Assembly (NCBI GenBank): GCA_030686995.1
Contig: CM060706.1
Coordinates: 140,515,505-140,579,504 of the forward strand
Source: Artemisia argyi
Taxonomy: Eukaryota; Streptophyta; Magnoliopsida; Asterales; Asteraceae
Length of the DNA: 64,000 nt
Direction of reading: 5' to 3'
Part shown: piece after piece, positions 10,110 through 22,070 of the stretch
Layout: each line of letters opens with the position of its first letter
How positions within the stretch are numbered: the first letter of the stretch is position 1
Translations under genes and position numbers: made by a program
Notes under the pieces: model-generated
Database searches by the model: none
What the model was told of the DNA's origin: nothing
Seen by the model: the letters and a program-made list of their open reading frames with translations, nothing else

Positions 10110-10413
10110 TGTTAGGATTAGGGATAGATATTCATGGGGCAAAAGGGAAAGACCAGCAACCCAAAGACAGAAAACAGGTACAAAGATCAGAAGCTCAAAA
10201 TTTGGGAGCAAAAACTGGTGTTTTATTTATGAAGTCAAAGTCTAGTTTACAAGTTACAGATATTACTCTTTATAAGAGTGAATAACCGACATACAAAAAA
10301 ACACCGACATACTAGTTTCCTGATACTTCTAGGCTACTAACAAAATGACCAAAATACCTTTACTACTAATATTACCAAAATACCCTTAGGAGGTGAAGTC
10401 ACAATATCTAACA
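10110..10413 (-). repeat. 5' LTR of the small LTR element
   Basis: Direct repeat of 8458-8762. On the minus strand it is followed directly by the primer-binding site. Confidence 0.88.
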
Positions 10414-13400
10414 ATCACCGCCTCTTAACATCCTGCTAACCATTATATGATATCTTAGTTCTATATAAATTGCGTTCGTATTATTTCTTAATTCTTAGAT
10501 TCATATGTAAAAACATGGAGCGTAAAATTATGGTGAAAATGGCGAAAACTTAACATACCTATGTGGCACATCCCAACCAGCTGGTAGAAACAGAGGATTG
10601 AGAGCATCAACAAACACTTGTCTCCATCTTTGACTAAATTCACGAATCATGTTCCTTCAGCAGATAATCAACAACTTGCTTCCCATGTGGTCCATGCCCT
10701 AATAACGATAACTTTGAATCGCATGTAACAACTACTGCAACATCAGAACTTACGTTTACAGATCCATTTAGTTTAGCAGATGCATCCGTAGGTTCACAAT
10801 TGATATCTGAATCCAACATATAACCATTTTCAGGCTCATTAATTTCATTTTTAGATGAGTCTGCACCATCTTCTATATCATTATTTAGCGCCGTATCTGA
10901 GACGATGTTCTTTGAGGAACTTATAAGAGACAAGACTCTCTTTTTCTGCATTCGTCTTTTCTCATGAGGTCTCGCTCCAACATAGAAAGCATTTTCCAAG
11001 TCTTCAACCGATATCTCTCATCCTCCATAATACTTCCTGATAATCTGTATATTAATCAGCTATGAGGTCAGTTTACTCAAATCAGCACCAGATTAGTGCC
11101 ACGCCAAAAGAAGTCTTACTTTCGTTAGTACCAACATGTTTAGTGTTCTAACAGAGTAACCATTACAAAATACCACAAAGCAAAAACTGAAACTTGAAAA
11201 TTTTTAGACTCCTAAGTGTAATTATTCATACCAAATTGATTAAAATGTCAAAGAACAAAAACTATTTGCAATCTGTAATAATTTTTAAAGTTTTTGTCAT
11301 CCAGCCTTTTTTTGCCCACTTTGGTGAAGTTGAATAGTTGAGTGGCCTCAATAAAGGTAATGTTCTGTTCGCAGCAGCAAGGTTTTTTAGAGAAGTATAA
11401 ATATAAATAAAAAGAAGACATTCAGTAGCAATTAATTTGAACATCCTTCATAGTTCATACATGTGTCAATTCCTCACGGCACTGAGGCGGCATCCTTGGT
11501 CCATACCTCAATAGAGTCGTTGCAGCCGTACGCAACTCTAAAGGAGACACACCCCCTTCATCGAGTTTGGTAACAGGCGTAGAGACTCCAGAAGCACCAT
11601 CTCCCTCACTAGAATTAACCACTTTGTGTACAAATAACGAGATCCCATAGTCCGAAGCTACTTTCTTCTTATACTTTTCGGCAAAAGATTCTGCTTTTTC
11701 ATGATAATCGACACAAACTAGAACAATATCCTGAGAGCAGTGGTTTTTTAAATGTTCAGGGAAGTGTATTCTATAACATGATGGGATGATACGGTAGCGT
11801 AAGTAGTTGTTTCCTTCACCACAACCCACGCATATATTTTTCTTGCTCTGTAAATGGAAATCATATCCTTCATCTTCTGGCCGGACTTTAGGTTCAAATA
11901 GAAGCATTATGGCTGGTGGATCTTCGTCAACAAGTTTTGACAGATTCCTCTTCAAATACCTGCAAGGTTATTGATTATGTATGATTCCATAATTTAAATA
12001 ACGACACAAACATTCAATAGAATGATTTAGGGGATGACTTTTGACTCAACTGACAACTTTTTATAAGATCATTATTCTATTTAAAAATAAATCACTAACC
12101 ATTCTTGCTTCCTTCGATTACAGTAATATAAAAATCATCCATCATTAGCATATATCATGCAATCGAGAGAAACTGCCAATTTAGACGCAAACTTCTGAGC
12201 AATAAGCTCTCGAGAAGCCTTCCTAGCAACCTGTGAGGTCTCGTTAGTCTTTGACATTGAACAAAACCACCCGTACAACACGTGGTTTCTTGGAAATATG
12301 AATCTTTGGATTTAAATGTAGGAATAATTCAAGGCGTCCCTGTAATAAAATGGTTGTTGTTAGAGAAGTTCCACAAACCCAAGTTTAAGGCGTAATAGAA
12401 TGTCAAGATCTATCAGAAACCAACAATCTTATTAACATCCACCTTATATATTTTTTTGGTGCAAAGGTGAACATATATTATTACTCACAAAGAATAATAC
12501 AAATTGTATCATAGAGTATAGACATGCCTATATTTCTATATTAGAATACAAGACAGAACCATACTAACAAACATTCTATACAGAATACAAACTTTGAACC
12601 AAACAGTCTAGCAAACAACACTATGCATACAGGCAAACTAAGCTCCAGTTTGAGACTTCCTGCAGCAATTTATTCACCTTAAAGCACCAATAAACCATCC
12701 AACTACATTTCCCAATTCCATCCCACTAAAACCATTCAACCTGCAACCACAATGGCCAAAGTAGAAGAAGAATTAGGCATCATTGGGAACCCATAACCCC
12801 TCCAAGTCAAGAGCTATACCAACTGTGCTACATTTCCATCTCAAGAATGGCTTCACACAGTTGGGAACACATACTTTGAGGGAGGACCAACCATTACCTC
12901 CTTAGCAATGTATAATTAGGACCATGTAGGTTCATCTTTCACTCCTCACAATTCCTAGTTTCATACATTGCCACACCAATTCACTTTACCCTTCTCAAGA
13001 GGAAACTCACTTTATGATGAGCAAATAGTCCATAAACTGTCGTGTCCCAAACACCCTATAGTTACCTAACAAAGGCCTACTATAGTGAATTTAGAACCAA
13101 AATAGATATAAACTACAATTCCTCAAGATACAGAGCCATCTCTTTGAAGTGAATTATGAAGATCATTCACAGTTTCCAGGATGGATATTGAATGATAGGT
13201 TAATACAACCTTTTATAAGCAGATTAATCATTCAACTCTGCAATACTAAGCGACTAGAGAACTTGGATGATTATAGAACATAAACTCCTCTAGCACAGGA
13301 AACTACCTTATGGTCATATGAAATAACACTGAAATTCTCACCATACCCATACGGTTACCCCAACTAGATCCACAGCATAAAGTTTTGCAAGACTTTCAAT

Positions 13401-13520
13401 ACTATTCATATAACCAATCTACTAGCCATCTGTGCTTATTCATAACTTCCACCATACTCCAGAACATCAAAATATACCAACAGTATAAAACAGTAAACAC
13501 TTACTCAGCATCCTGCATAA

Positions 13521-16500
13521 TCAATGAGTTACTGTTCCATTGGTTCTAATCTTGAACAAGACCTCCCAATCAGCTTGTGCTTTAAAGACTGCCTTAGAAG
13601 GTTTCATAGTAAGACTTAGCAGCCTCATTTTCACAATTTCACAACCCATATTATACAAATCCTCCCATTCTCTAAACTCATTTATGAAAATTCTGCAATT
13701 TCTCTCTTCCCAAATCAAATATACACTGGTATCTAAACAAAATCTTCTAATTATGCTACCAATAGAGTCCCCATTAAATTGACTAGAAAAATCATTAATC
13801 AAACCATTCCATTCCAAATTATTGCACTTACTACCCATTTTTAGAAGCATTTTCTCCCAAAACTGTCTAGCATAGCTGCATTTAAAGAATAGGTGAGAGT
13901 GAGAATCCATATCAGAGTAGCATAATGGACAGACCATCAAATCATAAGACCCCCAACTTCGAACTTTATCCTGAGTATTCAACTTATTCAAAATAGCCAT
14001 CCATAGAACAAATGAATGCTTAGGTATATTTTGAGAGAACCAAACCAATTTCCACCAATTTACCTCATTATTCTCATCCTGTAGATCAAAATAAGCATTT
14101 TGTAATTTAAACTTCCCCAATTTACCATTTCTGCTTTTCCAAGCAATCTGATCTTTTTTATTATTATCCAAGGCAATGTTTTGTAACTGCACAATCATAG
14201 GGAATTTATCATGCCATTCACTTGGCCATTGCCAGCAATCATTCACACTAAGGTCAGCAACTTTCATGTCCATGCTTAATCTAGCATCATATAGATCTCT
14301 ATAAGTGAGCATACTATTAAGTGCACCAAGGCTACTCCAATTGTCAAACCACATTGAAGCTTTCTTCCCATCACCCACTATAGTAACTATATTCTGTTTA
14401 ACTTCATGTCTCATACTCAATATATTTCTCCAACCCCAACTATCAGAAAGATCTTCATTGATAGCCCAAATGTTTCTTCCTTTCAATTTAACAGTACTTA
14501 TCCATTTCACCCAAAGAGTCTTTTTATCATCAGCTATGTTCCACAAATGTTTAGCAATCATAGCTTTGTTACAAATTCCAAGATCTTTTAAACCTAACCC
14601 ACCCTGCTTCTTAGGTTTACAAATATTCTTCCAAGCAACTTTAGCTTTACCTTTAGAGATTTCTCCTTGATTCCATAAAAAAAATTTAAGCAGCTTGTTA
14701 ATATCATTGATGATGGTCTGAGGAAGCAAGAAAACTGAAGCCCAATATACATGCAATGATTCCAAAACAACAGCAATTAACTGAAGTCTTCCCGCATATG
14801 TCAAACATTTATTTTTCCAATTAAAGATTCTGCATTTGACCTTATCTATGAGACTTTTACAATCCTTTACTCCTAATCTTTTAGAAGTCAGAGGAACTCC
14901 TAAGTATCTAATGGGAAGTTTTTCAACTTTAAACGGAACAATACTTAGGATCCTCTGTTTTTCTTCATCATTCATACTTCCAAAAATGATAGTGCTCTTA
15001 TTATAATTAGGAAGGAGACCAGAGTAAGAGCCAAATTCCTCAATAGGATCTCTATACACCTTCACAGAAGTAGAATCCCCATAGCAAAACATCAACAAAT
15101 CATCTGCAAAGCAAATGTGAGTTATCTTCAGCTGCTTGCACCCAAAATGATATTTGAAACCATCTGTATGCTCTACTTTGTTGTGAACAATCACAGATAA
15201 TAACTCCGTTACAAGTGTGAACAAATAAGGGGACATGGGGTCCCCTTGCCTCAAACCTCTACCACCTTTAAAATAGCCATGACTTTCACCATTGACACAT
15301 ATAAAAAAGGAAGTTGATGTTACACACTGCATAATCCACCTAATCATTGTTGAATGAAATCCAAAACTTCTCAGAATATCTTCCAAAAACTCTCAATTAA
15401 CAGTATCATAAGCCTTTTGAATATCCACTTTTAAAGCAATTCTTTTGGGACCTTCCTTTCTGTCATACCCCTTTAACAGCTCTTGAGCTAGCAAAATATT
15501 ATCCTGAATGTTCCTATTAGGTATAAAAGCACTTTGGTTTTGACTAACTAACTTCCCAAGACTGCTTTTCATTCTTTCAGTCAAGATTGTACTTATACAC
15601 TTGTATAGAACATTGCAACAAGCTATAGGTCTGAATTCTGAAACTTTAGTAGGATTCTGAGATTTAGGAACCAAAGTTATGATAGTAGAATTGATTTCTT
15701 TCAGTAGCTTCCTTGTTTCAAAGAACTCCCTGATAGCATTACATACATCTTTCCCAATAACACTCCAAGCTTTTTTGAAGAAACATGAGGTAAAGCCATC
15801 TGGACCAGGGGCCTTATTATCATCAATGTGAAACATAGCTGCCTTAATCTCCTCATCACTAACCCTATTAATTATTGCTTCAGCTTCATTTGTAGTTCAC
15901 TTGTTACATATCACATTATCCATATCAATCATCTTTCTAACAGGAACTTGAATACCAAGAAACTTTTGAAAATGCTCCACAAACTGTATAGCTACATTTC
16001 CCCCTACATACTTCTTACCATCTTCATCATGAATTATCTCAATTCTTCCTCTGTGTTGCCTACTCTTTAAAGTTTTGTGGAAAAATGCATTATTTCTATC
16101 ACCAACACTTAACCATTTGACTTTAGACTTCTGTAACAGCAATTTTTCTTCATCTTTCACAGCTTCCACATATTCTTTAAGAATAGAGCTTTCTTTTTGT
16201 CTTAGTACTTTGTCATCAGGATCTTTATCAATCTTAATTTGAACTTGTTTAAGAGCATCCCTCAAGTTTATCACATTCTCAAAAACATTACCATTTTTCC
16301 ATGCTAGCTCCTTCATATGCTTCTTAATTCCTTTTAGCTTCTTCACAGTTTTGAACATTAGGCATCCTTCAGTGTTGTCAATCCATTGATTCTTCACCAC
16401 ATTAAGGAACTCTTGTTTATCAGCAACAAAATTAGCAAATTTAAAAGTCTTTTTTCTGATCTGGAAAGAATTAGGCATCACTAGAACAACAGGACAATGG

Positions 16501-17192
16501 TCAGATATTAGGTAAGGTAGAAATAAAGCATAAGCATGAGTATAGTTAGAAATGAAATCCTCATTGCCCATGACTCTATCTAGCTTTTTCAGAATACCAG
16601 TGTTGTCCCTTGCTTTAGCTTTGTGCAAATTTTTTGTCCAGGTGTAGAATAGACCAGAGCTAGCAATGTCCTCCACCTCAATAATATCAATGCAATCCTT
16701 AAATTCATTCATATCTTTTGTCATACTAGAGCCACCAGTAGAATGTTCTTTAGGAAACAAAGTCACATTAAAATCTCCCATCATAGCCCAAGCTTTATTA
16801 CTAATGATCCTTCTTTAAATAACAAAATCCTGCCATAACATTCTTCTTTCATTTCCTCCATTAGCAGCATATACAAACACAACATGAAGATTGATACTCC
16901 CACAAACATCCACTACTTGACATAGTAAAGATTGTTTAGCCACATGAATGATTCTACAACCTTTATCACAATAGCTCATATTATTAGTCCATGACCAATT
17001 CCCATGTACACTATCACCAATTTTCTGCAACTTCTTAGATTTAATTTGAGTTTCCAAGACTACACATACATGAAGCTTCTCATCACTAATAAAATTCCTC
17101 ATTTCTTTTTGTTTATCAGAGGTACCCATACCTCTAATATTCCAACAACCAATTTTTAGATCCATAACACTGATTTTATACTCCATCCCCAT
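13521..17192 (-). pseudogene. LINE ORF2: AP endonuclease, reverse transcriptase, zf-RVT
   Basis: One reading frame on the minus strand runs through three stops (16815-16817, 15897-15899, 15393-15395) with no frameshift. In order: an AP endonuclease (IGCWNIRGMG at about 17150, MMGDFNV at 16784, SDHCPVVL near 16510), then reverse transcriptase (NKAPGPDGF near 15815, KVDIQKAYDTVN before the 15393 stop, FADDLLMF near 15100), then a cysteine-histidine zf-RVT region (CPLC...H.F..C near 13900). No RNase H domain follows. The product would nick target DNA at T-rich sites and copy LINE RNA there. With three nonsense codons this copy cannot make the protein. Confidence 0.9.
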
Positions 17193-17400
17193 TCTTCAAT
17201 ACCCCTTTATACATTCCTGTCAACATATCACCTTCCATACATTGTCCCATACGTGTTTCATCCACATAAACATCCTCTGTTTCATTAGTACCACTAGTTG
17301 TTGCATTATCATTCCCATCAGGATCTAACATAGAGTACTTAATAGCTGATCTTTTAAAAGCATCCAAAATCTCTCCTCTAACATTCCATGCCACCTAGTA
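17176..17400 (-). pseudogene. Remnant of LINE ORF1 C-terminus
   Basis: A short open frame of 72 codons from its first ATG overlaps the start of ORF2 in another frame, as the end of ORF1 does in many plant L1 elements. Its start is cut off by the 5' truncation at 17456. There is no recognisable domain, so the assignment is by position only. Confidence 0.4.
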
Positions 17401-17472
17401 TTACTACGACTCTTATTACTTTGATTCCTCTCTATCTGATTACCTGAATTAGCATTCCACCTTATATATTTT

Positions 17473-18555
17473 ATCATACAAGACAGCTAAATTCTACTAA
17501 AAATAACTTTTAGGTCTCCTAACAAAAGTACCAAATATTAGCTAAAAAATTTATATTTTAAAGGTTTAATACAAAATTGGATTAAATAAAATCTAATAGA
17601 GTGCTCTCAAAATTATGTAAGTCGCTCCACTCAATTCTCTAATCAACCTTGAATGCCTTCCACCGAGAAAGGTATGGCTAGTTTGCTCAATACGCAGATG
17701 ATAAGTACGAACAAATAAAGAAAAAACAGTATCCTGAATCAAAATTTGAATGTCGTTTTGTATATAGTGAAAGAGATCAATCTTTTACTGCTCACAAAAA
17801 AACTCACGTTATATATCGAGTTTAGTTTACAAAGAGATAAATATAAGACTGATAGCAACGAATGGTTTAGACTTAGTTTACACATACTCAGTTTCTTACG
17901 GGTTACAACTAGCTAGAACAATCCAAATCCATAGGATAAATTAAGATTAGTACAATGGACATGCACTTCAATTTGCTAAAACCTTGGAAACTCTTATAAT
18001 CTTGGTTGCGACTAAAACCTACCGACTTCTCTTTCTTTCTTTCTTCACTATCAGCTTGCAGGCCAAGATACTCTACGCATCGTATACGTATATTTATAGT
18101 GAAGAAACACCAAGCAGATATATAATTAAAGTATTCGATGCCGATTAGGAATTGATACTGATCGAATATATATGACTTTCCTTGTAAAAACGTGAGGACA
18201 TGCGTGTATAGCCGACTCATATTTGGTTAATTTAATGACTTATATATATTTTAATTTTTATATAACTAAACTAGTACCCGTGCATAGCAATTGAATTTCA
18301 TAGCAGTAGACAATTGTAGTGATAAAAAAAAATATGTATTACAAACAAAAAATAATAAATGTTTGAGAATTTGAGGATAAAACATAATGTTTTGGAACCC
18401 AATTCGACCCGGCCGGTTCAACTGGTTCCTGTCGAAAAAAAGGTCAAATTAAACCAGTTTTTACATTTTTGAAACCCGGTTAGACCTGCCGGGTTTGAAG
18501 TGACCCGGATCAACCTGGTTTTCGACACTATGTAAAAAGACAAATATCCATACAC

Positions 18556-18559
<4 letters not shown>
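17473..18559. other. Spacer, probable former intron or upstream part of the RRP6L3-like gene
   Basis: After the LINE target duplication the sequence should continue the interrupted RRP6L3-like locus, but I recognise none of its exonuclease domain. A minus-strand frame at about 17600-17790 is open for some 60 codons without a known motif. 18240-18400 is AT-rich; 18392-18530 is the second copy of the GC-rich dispersed repeat seen at 5640-5760. Confidence 0.35.

Positions 18560-18634
<75 letters not shown>
18560..18634. repeat. (TA)n microsatellite
   Basis: Uninterrupted TA dinucleotides for about 75 bp. The apparent poly-Tyr-Ile open frame across it is an artefact. Confidence 0.95.
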
Positions 18635-18638
<4 letters not shown>

Positions 18639-18960
18639 TTTTTCAAAAAAAATTCGTGAAAAAATAAAAAAATTCCACAAGATCGGGTATGTTGGTTAAT
18701 AAAACTTTTGTAAAAGAAGTTTTTCTAATTTTAAGTTTTTATACGCTTTTTAATGCACAAAAAACGAATTTTGATGCGCAAAAAAAAATTGATGCACAAA
18801 ATTTTCAACTTGTTTTATTTAGATGCGCCATGTTATTTTGTTGAAAAAAGTTAAAAGAAGTTGGGTCCAAAATGAATTTTTGATGCACAAAAAGCGATTT
18901 AATGCACAAATGTATTTTTTCATAATTTTTAGACGAATTAAGGCTAAAACACACCACATA
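18635..18960. repeat. AT-rich insertion with repeated GATGCACAAA words
   Basis: The words ATGCACAAA, GATGCGC and their variants occur about six times and similarity to copia RT stops abruptly at about 18960. This looks like a non-autonomous insertion or a breakpoint that removed the rest of the copia element. No terminal repeats were identified. Confidence 0.35.
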
Positions 18961-20990
18961 AAGAAAGGCATTATCCATTTGACAAATGTCCCACCCTTTC
19001 ATGGCTGCAACTGCGAGCAGAGCTCTCGCAGTCACCATTTTTGCCACGGGAGCAAAAGTTTCCTGATAATCAACTCCCTTTCTCTATCTATTTCAATTTA
19101 TCACAAGTCTACCTTTCCTTTTGTCAAGGGGACCATCTGCTTTAAGCTTGGTTTTGAAAATCCAGTGACAGTTAATTGCCTTTTTGTCTTTGGGCAAAAT
19201 TGTTACTTCCTAAGTGTCATTATCTTCCAAAGCTCTTAACTCAACACTCATGGCATCACACCAGTTAAGCTGCTTGATGGCTTCTTTGAAATGTGTTGGT
19301 GTAGACTGAGCCACTAAAGCACATAAGAAGGCATAAAACTGAGATTGCAATTGTGTGACTGATACCTGATTTGCCCTTAGGAGAGTAGGTGTAACATAGT
19401 CTTTTAGCCAACTAGGTTGTACTGAATCTCTGGGAGACTTTCTTATACCTGCACTTTGAGTATTGTTGGTTGTGCCAAACACTGGTTCAAAGACTGGAAC
19501 AGACTGCTCAACAACTGGTTCTTCTTCAGCTGTGGAAGTTTCAGGTTTTGGTGTTGGTTGGTTCACTAGTTGAGTAGTTGAGACGAAGTCCTCATATCAC
19601 ACAGGAGATGATGCAGGTGCAGAAACAAGTTTCAGTACTTGGGACATACTTGACGTAGAGTAAGGGAAAATATGCTCATAAAAGACCACATCTCCTTAAA
19701 CAAATCTAGTATGATTTAACAGATTTAGAAGTTTGTAACCTTTTTGATATTGAGGATAGCCCAGAAATACACAAGGAACTCCTCTAGTGTCAAACTTGTC
19801 AGCTTCTCTTGAAGGATTACTTGCAACAGCCAAATAGCCAAACACCCTCATATGTTAATACTCAGGCTTAGAGTCTAACATAACTTCATATAGAGTCTTA
19901 AATTTGAGAACAAAAGTAGGAAATCTATTAATGAGGTAGGTTGCAGTAATCACACAATCCCCCAATAGTGTACTGGAAGATGAGCATGTAATCTTAATGC
20001 CCTAGAAATTTCCAAAATATTCCTATGCTTTCTTTCTACCCTTCCATTCTATTGAGGCCTATCCACACAGGAGGTTTGATGTTCTATACCAAGAGACTTC
20101 ACATATGGACCAAGAGAACCTTTGAGAAATTCAAGTGCATTTTATGAACTCACAACCTTAATGTCTTTTTGAAACTGCCTCTTAACAAACACAATGAAGG
20201 ACTTAAAGACAGAAATAGGCATCAGATTTCTTAACTAACGGATATGTCCAAACAGCCCTACTACGGTCATCCACTATAGTTAAGAAGTACTTGTGTTGAC
20301 CAACAGTAGCTACCTTGTAATGCCCCCAAATATTAATATGAACAAGCTTAAAAGTTACTTTAGAATGAGACATGATAGTAGAATAAGGCAGTTTAGCAAA
20401 TTTGGCCATAGGACAAGTTAAGCATGAATAACTACTAGCATTAGAAACATGTTCAGAAACAGAATGAATATGCTTTAGTGTGGATTTGAAACATGGCCTA
20501 GTATGTGATGCCACAAACTATATGAGTAATTAAACACACTAAAAGCAAAAGTATCAGATATAGAACAATTTGAAAAGAAAGAATAGAGACTGGAATCTTC
20601 AAGTGCAGAAACTACCAGTGAAGAGAGCTAAGCAAGAATTTGATCCAAGGGGAGATTGAGAAGATCATACAGACCAGCCTTCTTTTTACCCAAGCCCAAC
20701 ACCTTCCTAGTTTTCAAATCCTGAATGACAAAAAATTGTTCATAAAATGTGACAAAAAACTGTGAATCTTTTGTCAACTTGGAGACTGACAGAAGCCTGT
20801 ACTTGAAAGAAAGAACCACAAGAACATTTTTAAGAGCAATTTTGTTTTGCAAAGTGAGATTGCCAACTTTTGAAATCACGGAAGTATGACCATTTGGCAG
20901 ATTTTATCAATTGTTTAGTTTTAAGAGTAGTAACAGCATCAAAATCTTCACTATCTTGTAAAAAACAAAAGATTTCGGTTATCTTTGATG
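18960..20990 (-). pseudogene. Decayed Ty1/copia pol remnant
   Basis: Read on the minus strand, pieces of one copia polyprotein appear in order with many stops: the protease/pre-integrase boundary (LKNVLVVLSFKYRLLSVSKL, near 20820), the integrase zinc region (H...CLTCPMAKFAKLP), the integrase core (YFLTIVDDRSRAVWTYP, near 20260), the integrase C-terminal part (20200-19600), a Ser/Pro/Glu linker (19566-19400), and the start of reverse transcriptase (WCDAMSVELRALE near 19230, CQMDNAFL near 18970). RT is cut off after its first motifs. No LTRs were found. This is an old, dead copy, older than the copia element at 27063. Confidence 0.85.
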
Positions 20991-21899
20991 AAGTTCTTAT
21001 TGGTTACTAGCGTTTGGGAGTGGAGATCTGTTGATTTTACTTTGTTGGGGTAAAATGCACACATGATACACCCGAAAGTGGAAGTTGCAGCTGATATGAA
21101 AGGGTCTGGTTATTCAGAGAATTAAAGGGGTCAAATGGGTTGTTGCAAAATACCAAAAAAGATAATGGGTTAAAAGTTCGAAAATAATTTTCAAATGCAT
21201 ACAGCATTCGAAAATAATTTTCAAAATACCATGTTCTTTTAGTTTTAACCGTAAACGTGTGAATATAATCGTAGCATGTCCAAAACATAGTTAATACAGT
21301 AAATTACACCGTTCGTCCCTATGGTTTGGGTCAGATCCCTATTCTCGTCCCTATTTTTTTCCTCTTGCATGATTGATCCTTATATTGAAACTATGTAACA
21401 CCATTGGTCCTTATATTTGGAACAAATTTGCAAATTAATTTTATATAAGAGTGATTCTGCCGTAGTTACAATCTAAAAAATTTTAGTCCATTCATACGAT
21501 TTCTAGCAAGGTTCGATCATGAAACATGCCATCGATTCTGTGATATCCCGGACTACTTTATTATGTTCGGTTGTACATCAGCTTTCGTTGTATCTTGAGA
21601 GAAAAACGATGAAACTATTTTAGGGGAATCGTCTTGTTAAATACGAGCCTTGTGCCTCGACCTCTTACTGCTTTATTTTAATTATCGTTAATTAGAGTTT
21701 GTCCTATGCTTTTACATTTTTTATCTGTATTTAGTTTTTTTATTCATTTACTGTTAATTCTATCTATTGTAAAATTTATTAACGGATTCCGTTCATGAGT
21801 AAAACAGTCGAAGGCACTACGTCGAGAAATGTAATCGAAAATTTCATGACCGAATTAGTTCGATAAGTTTTCTAAACATGAGAAAAATTCAAATGCATA
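20991..21899. other. Spacer with a small dispersed repeat
   Basis: No gene. 21300-21430 contains the phrase GTCCCTATGGTTTG and related repeats of TCCCTA/TCCTTATAT that resemble a common dispersed plant repeat. The rest is featureless AT-rich sequence. Confidence 0.35.
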
Positions 21900-22070
21900 C
21901 CTTTATTTTGGTGTATACCAAGGGACAAATCTCCATCATTTATCTAGTTTGATCTAATGGCGGGGATTAACTTAAGATTAAACCCTAAAAACCTAAGTCA
22001 TGTTTTTTTTCCCCCTTTTTCTTTGTCTTTTTGTCTTTTTTATTATTCTTTTTTTTTTTTTTTTACCTTT
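21900..22070 (+). mobile_element. Left end of a large foldback element (split by the gypsy insertion)
   Basis: From about 21915 (TATACCAAGGGACAAAT) to 22070 this matches the inverted complement of 41660-41500, including AAGATTAAAC, CATGTTTTTTTTC and T-rich tracts. It is the outermost part of the left arm of the foldback element that resumes at 38437. The gypsy element entered at CCTTT (22066-22070). The exact terminus and target duplication of the foldback element are not resolved. Confidence 0.65.

Larger units (their letters stand above)
8458..10413 (-). mobile_element. Small non-autonomous LTR retrotransposon
   Basis: Two direct repeats of about 305 bp (8458-8762 and 10110-10413) begin TGTTAGG and end CTAACA and are bounded by the same 5-bp target duplication ATCAC (8453-8457 and 10414-10418). 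The internal 1.35 kb has no gag or pol; it is rich in CAAAT/AACGATC words. Orientation is minus: a TGGTATCA primer-binding site adjoins the right repeat and a purine tract adjoins the left one. Only about five differences separate the two LTRs by eye, so the insertion is fairly recent. The element lies inside the last intron of the RRP6L3-like pseudogene. It is larger than a typical TRIM and depends on another element's proteins, probably a copia one given the initiator-Met primer site. Confidence 0.88.
8078..12339 (-). pseudogene. Decayed RRP6-like 3 (3'-5' exonuclease family) gene, C-terminal exons
   Basis: Four exons on the minus strand can be followed by matching splice sites and reading phase: 12339-12100, 11959-11461, 11044-10559 and 8162-8078. 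The second carries the best preserved part: DPPAIMLLFEPK, CVGCGEGNNYLRYR and PEHLKNH, then a SPLELRTAATTLLRYGPRMP stretch. I recognise this arrangement from plant RRP6-like 3 proteins, relatives of the exosome RNase RRP6; the exonuclease domain itself is not in the window. The third exon holds YVGARPHEKRR and GHGPHGKQVVDYLLKEH, the last one SGRREFGDFSVYNP. Damage: a frameshift in the first exon near 12150, TGA at 11018-11020, and a small deletion with frameshift near 10650. One LTR element fills the last intron (8458-10413) and a LINE lies just upstream (12455). The family name is from memory and should be tested. Confidence 0.6.
12455..17456 (-). mobile_element. L1-type LINE, 5'-truncated, with 16-bp target duplication
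   Basis: The 16-bp sequence CCACCTTATATATTTT occurs at 12439-12454 and again at 17457-17472, exactly flanking a 5.0 kb minus-strand LINE. The tail at the low-coordinate end is a short T run on the plus strand (poly-A on the element strand). The element keeps the end of ORF1, all of ORF2 and about 1.06 kb of 3' untranslated region (12455-13520). It inserted just upstream of the RRP6L3-like exon at 12339, probably in an intron of that gene. An AP-type endonuclease marks it as the normal plant L1 type, unlike the RT gene at 389-3582. Confidence 0.9.

Noticed and set aside
14305..14670. 121-codon plus-strand frame
   Set aside because: Antisense shadow of LINE ORF2.
17909..18220. 103-codon minus-strand frame
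   Set aside because: No recognisable motif, AT-rich composition, and no splice or promoter evidence.
18461..18646. Poly-Tyr-Ile frame
   Set aside because: Translation of a (TA)n microsatellite.
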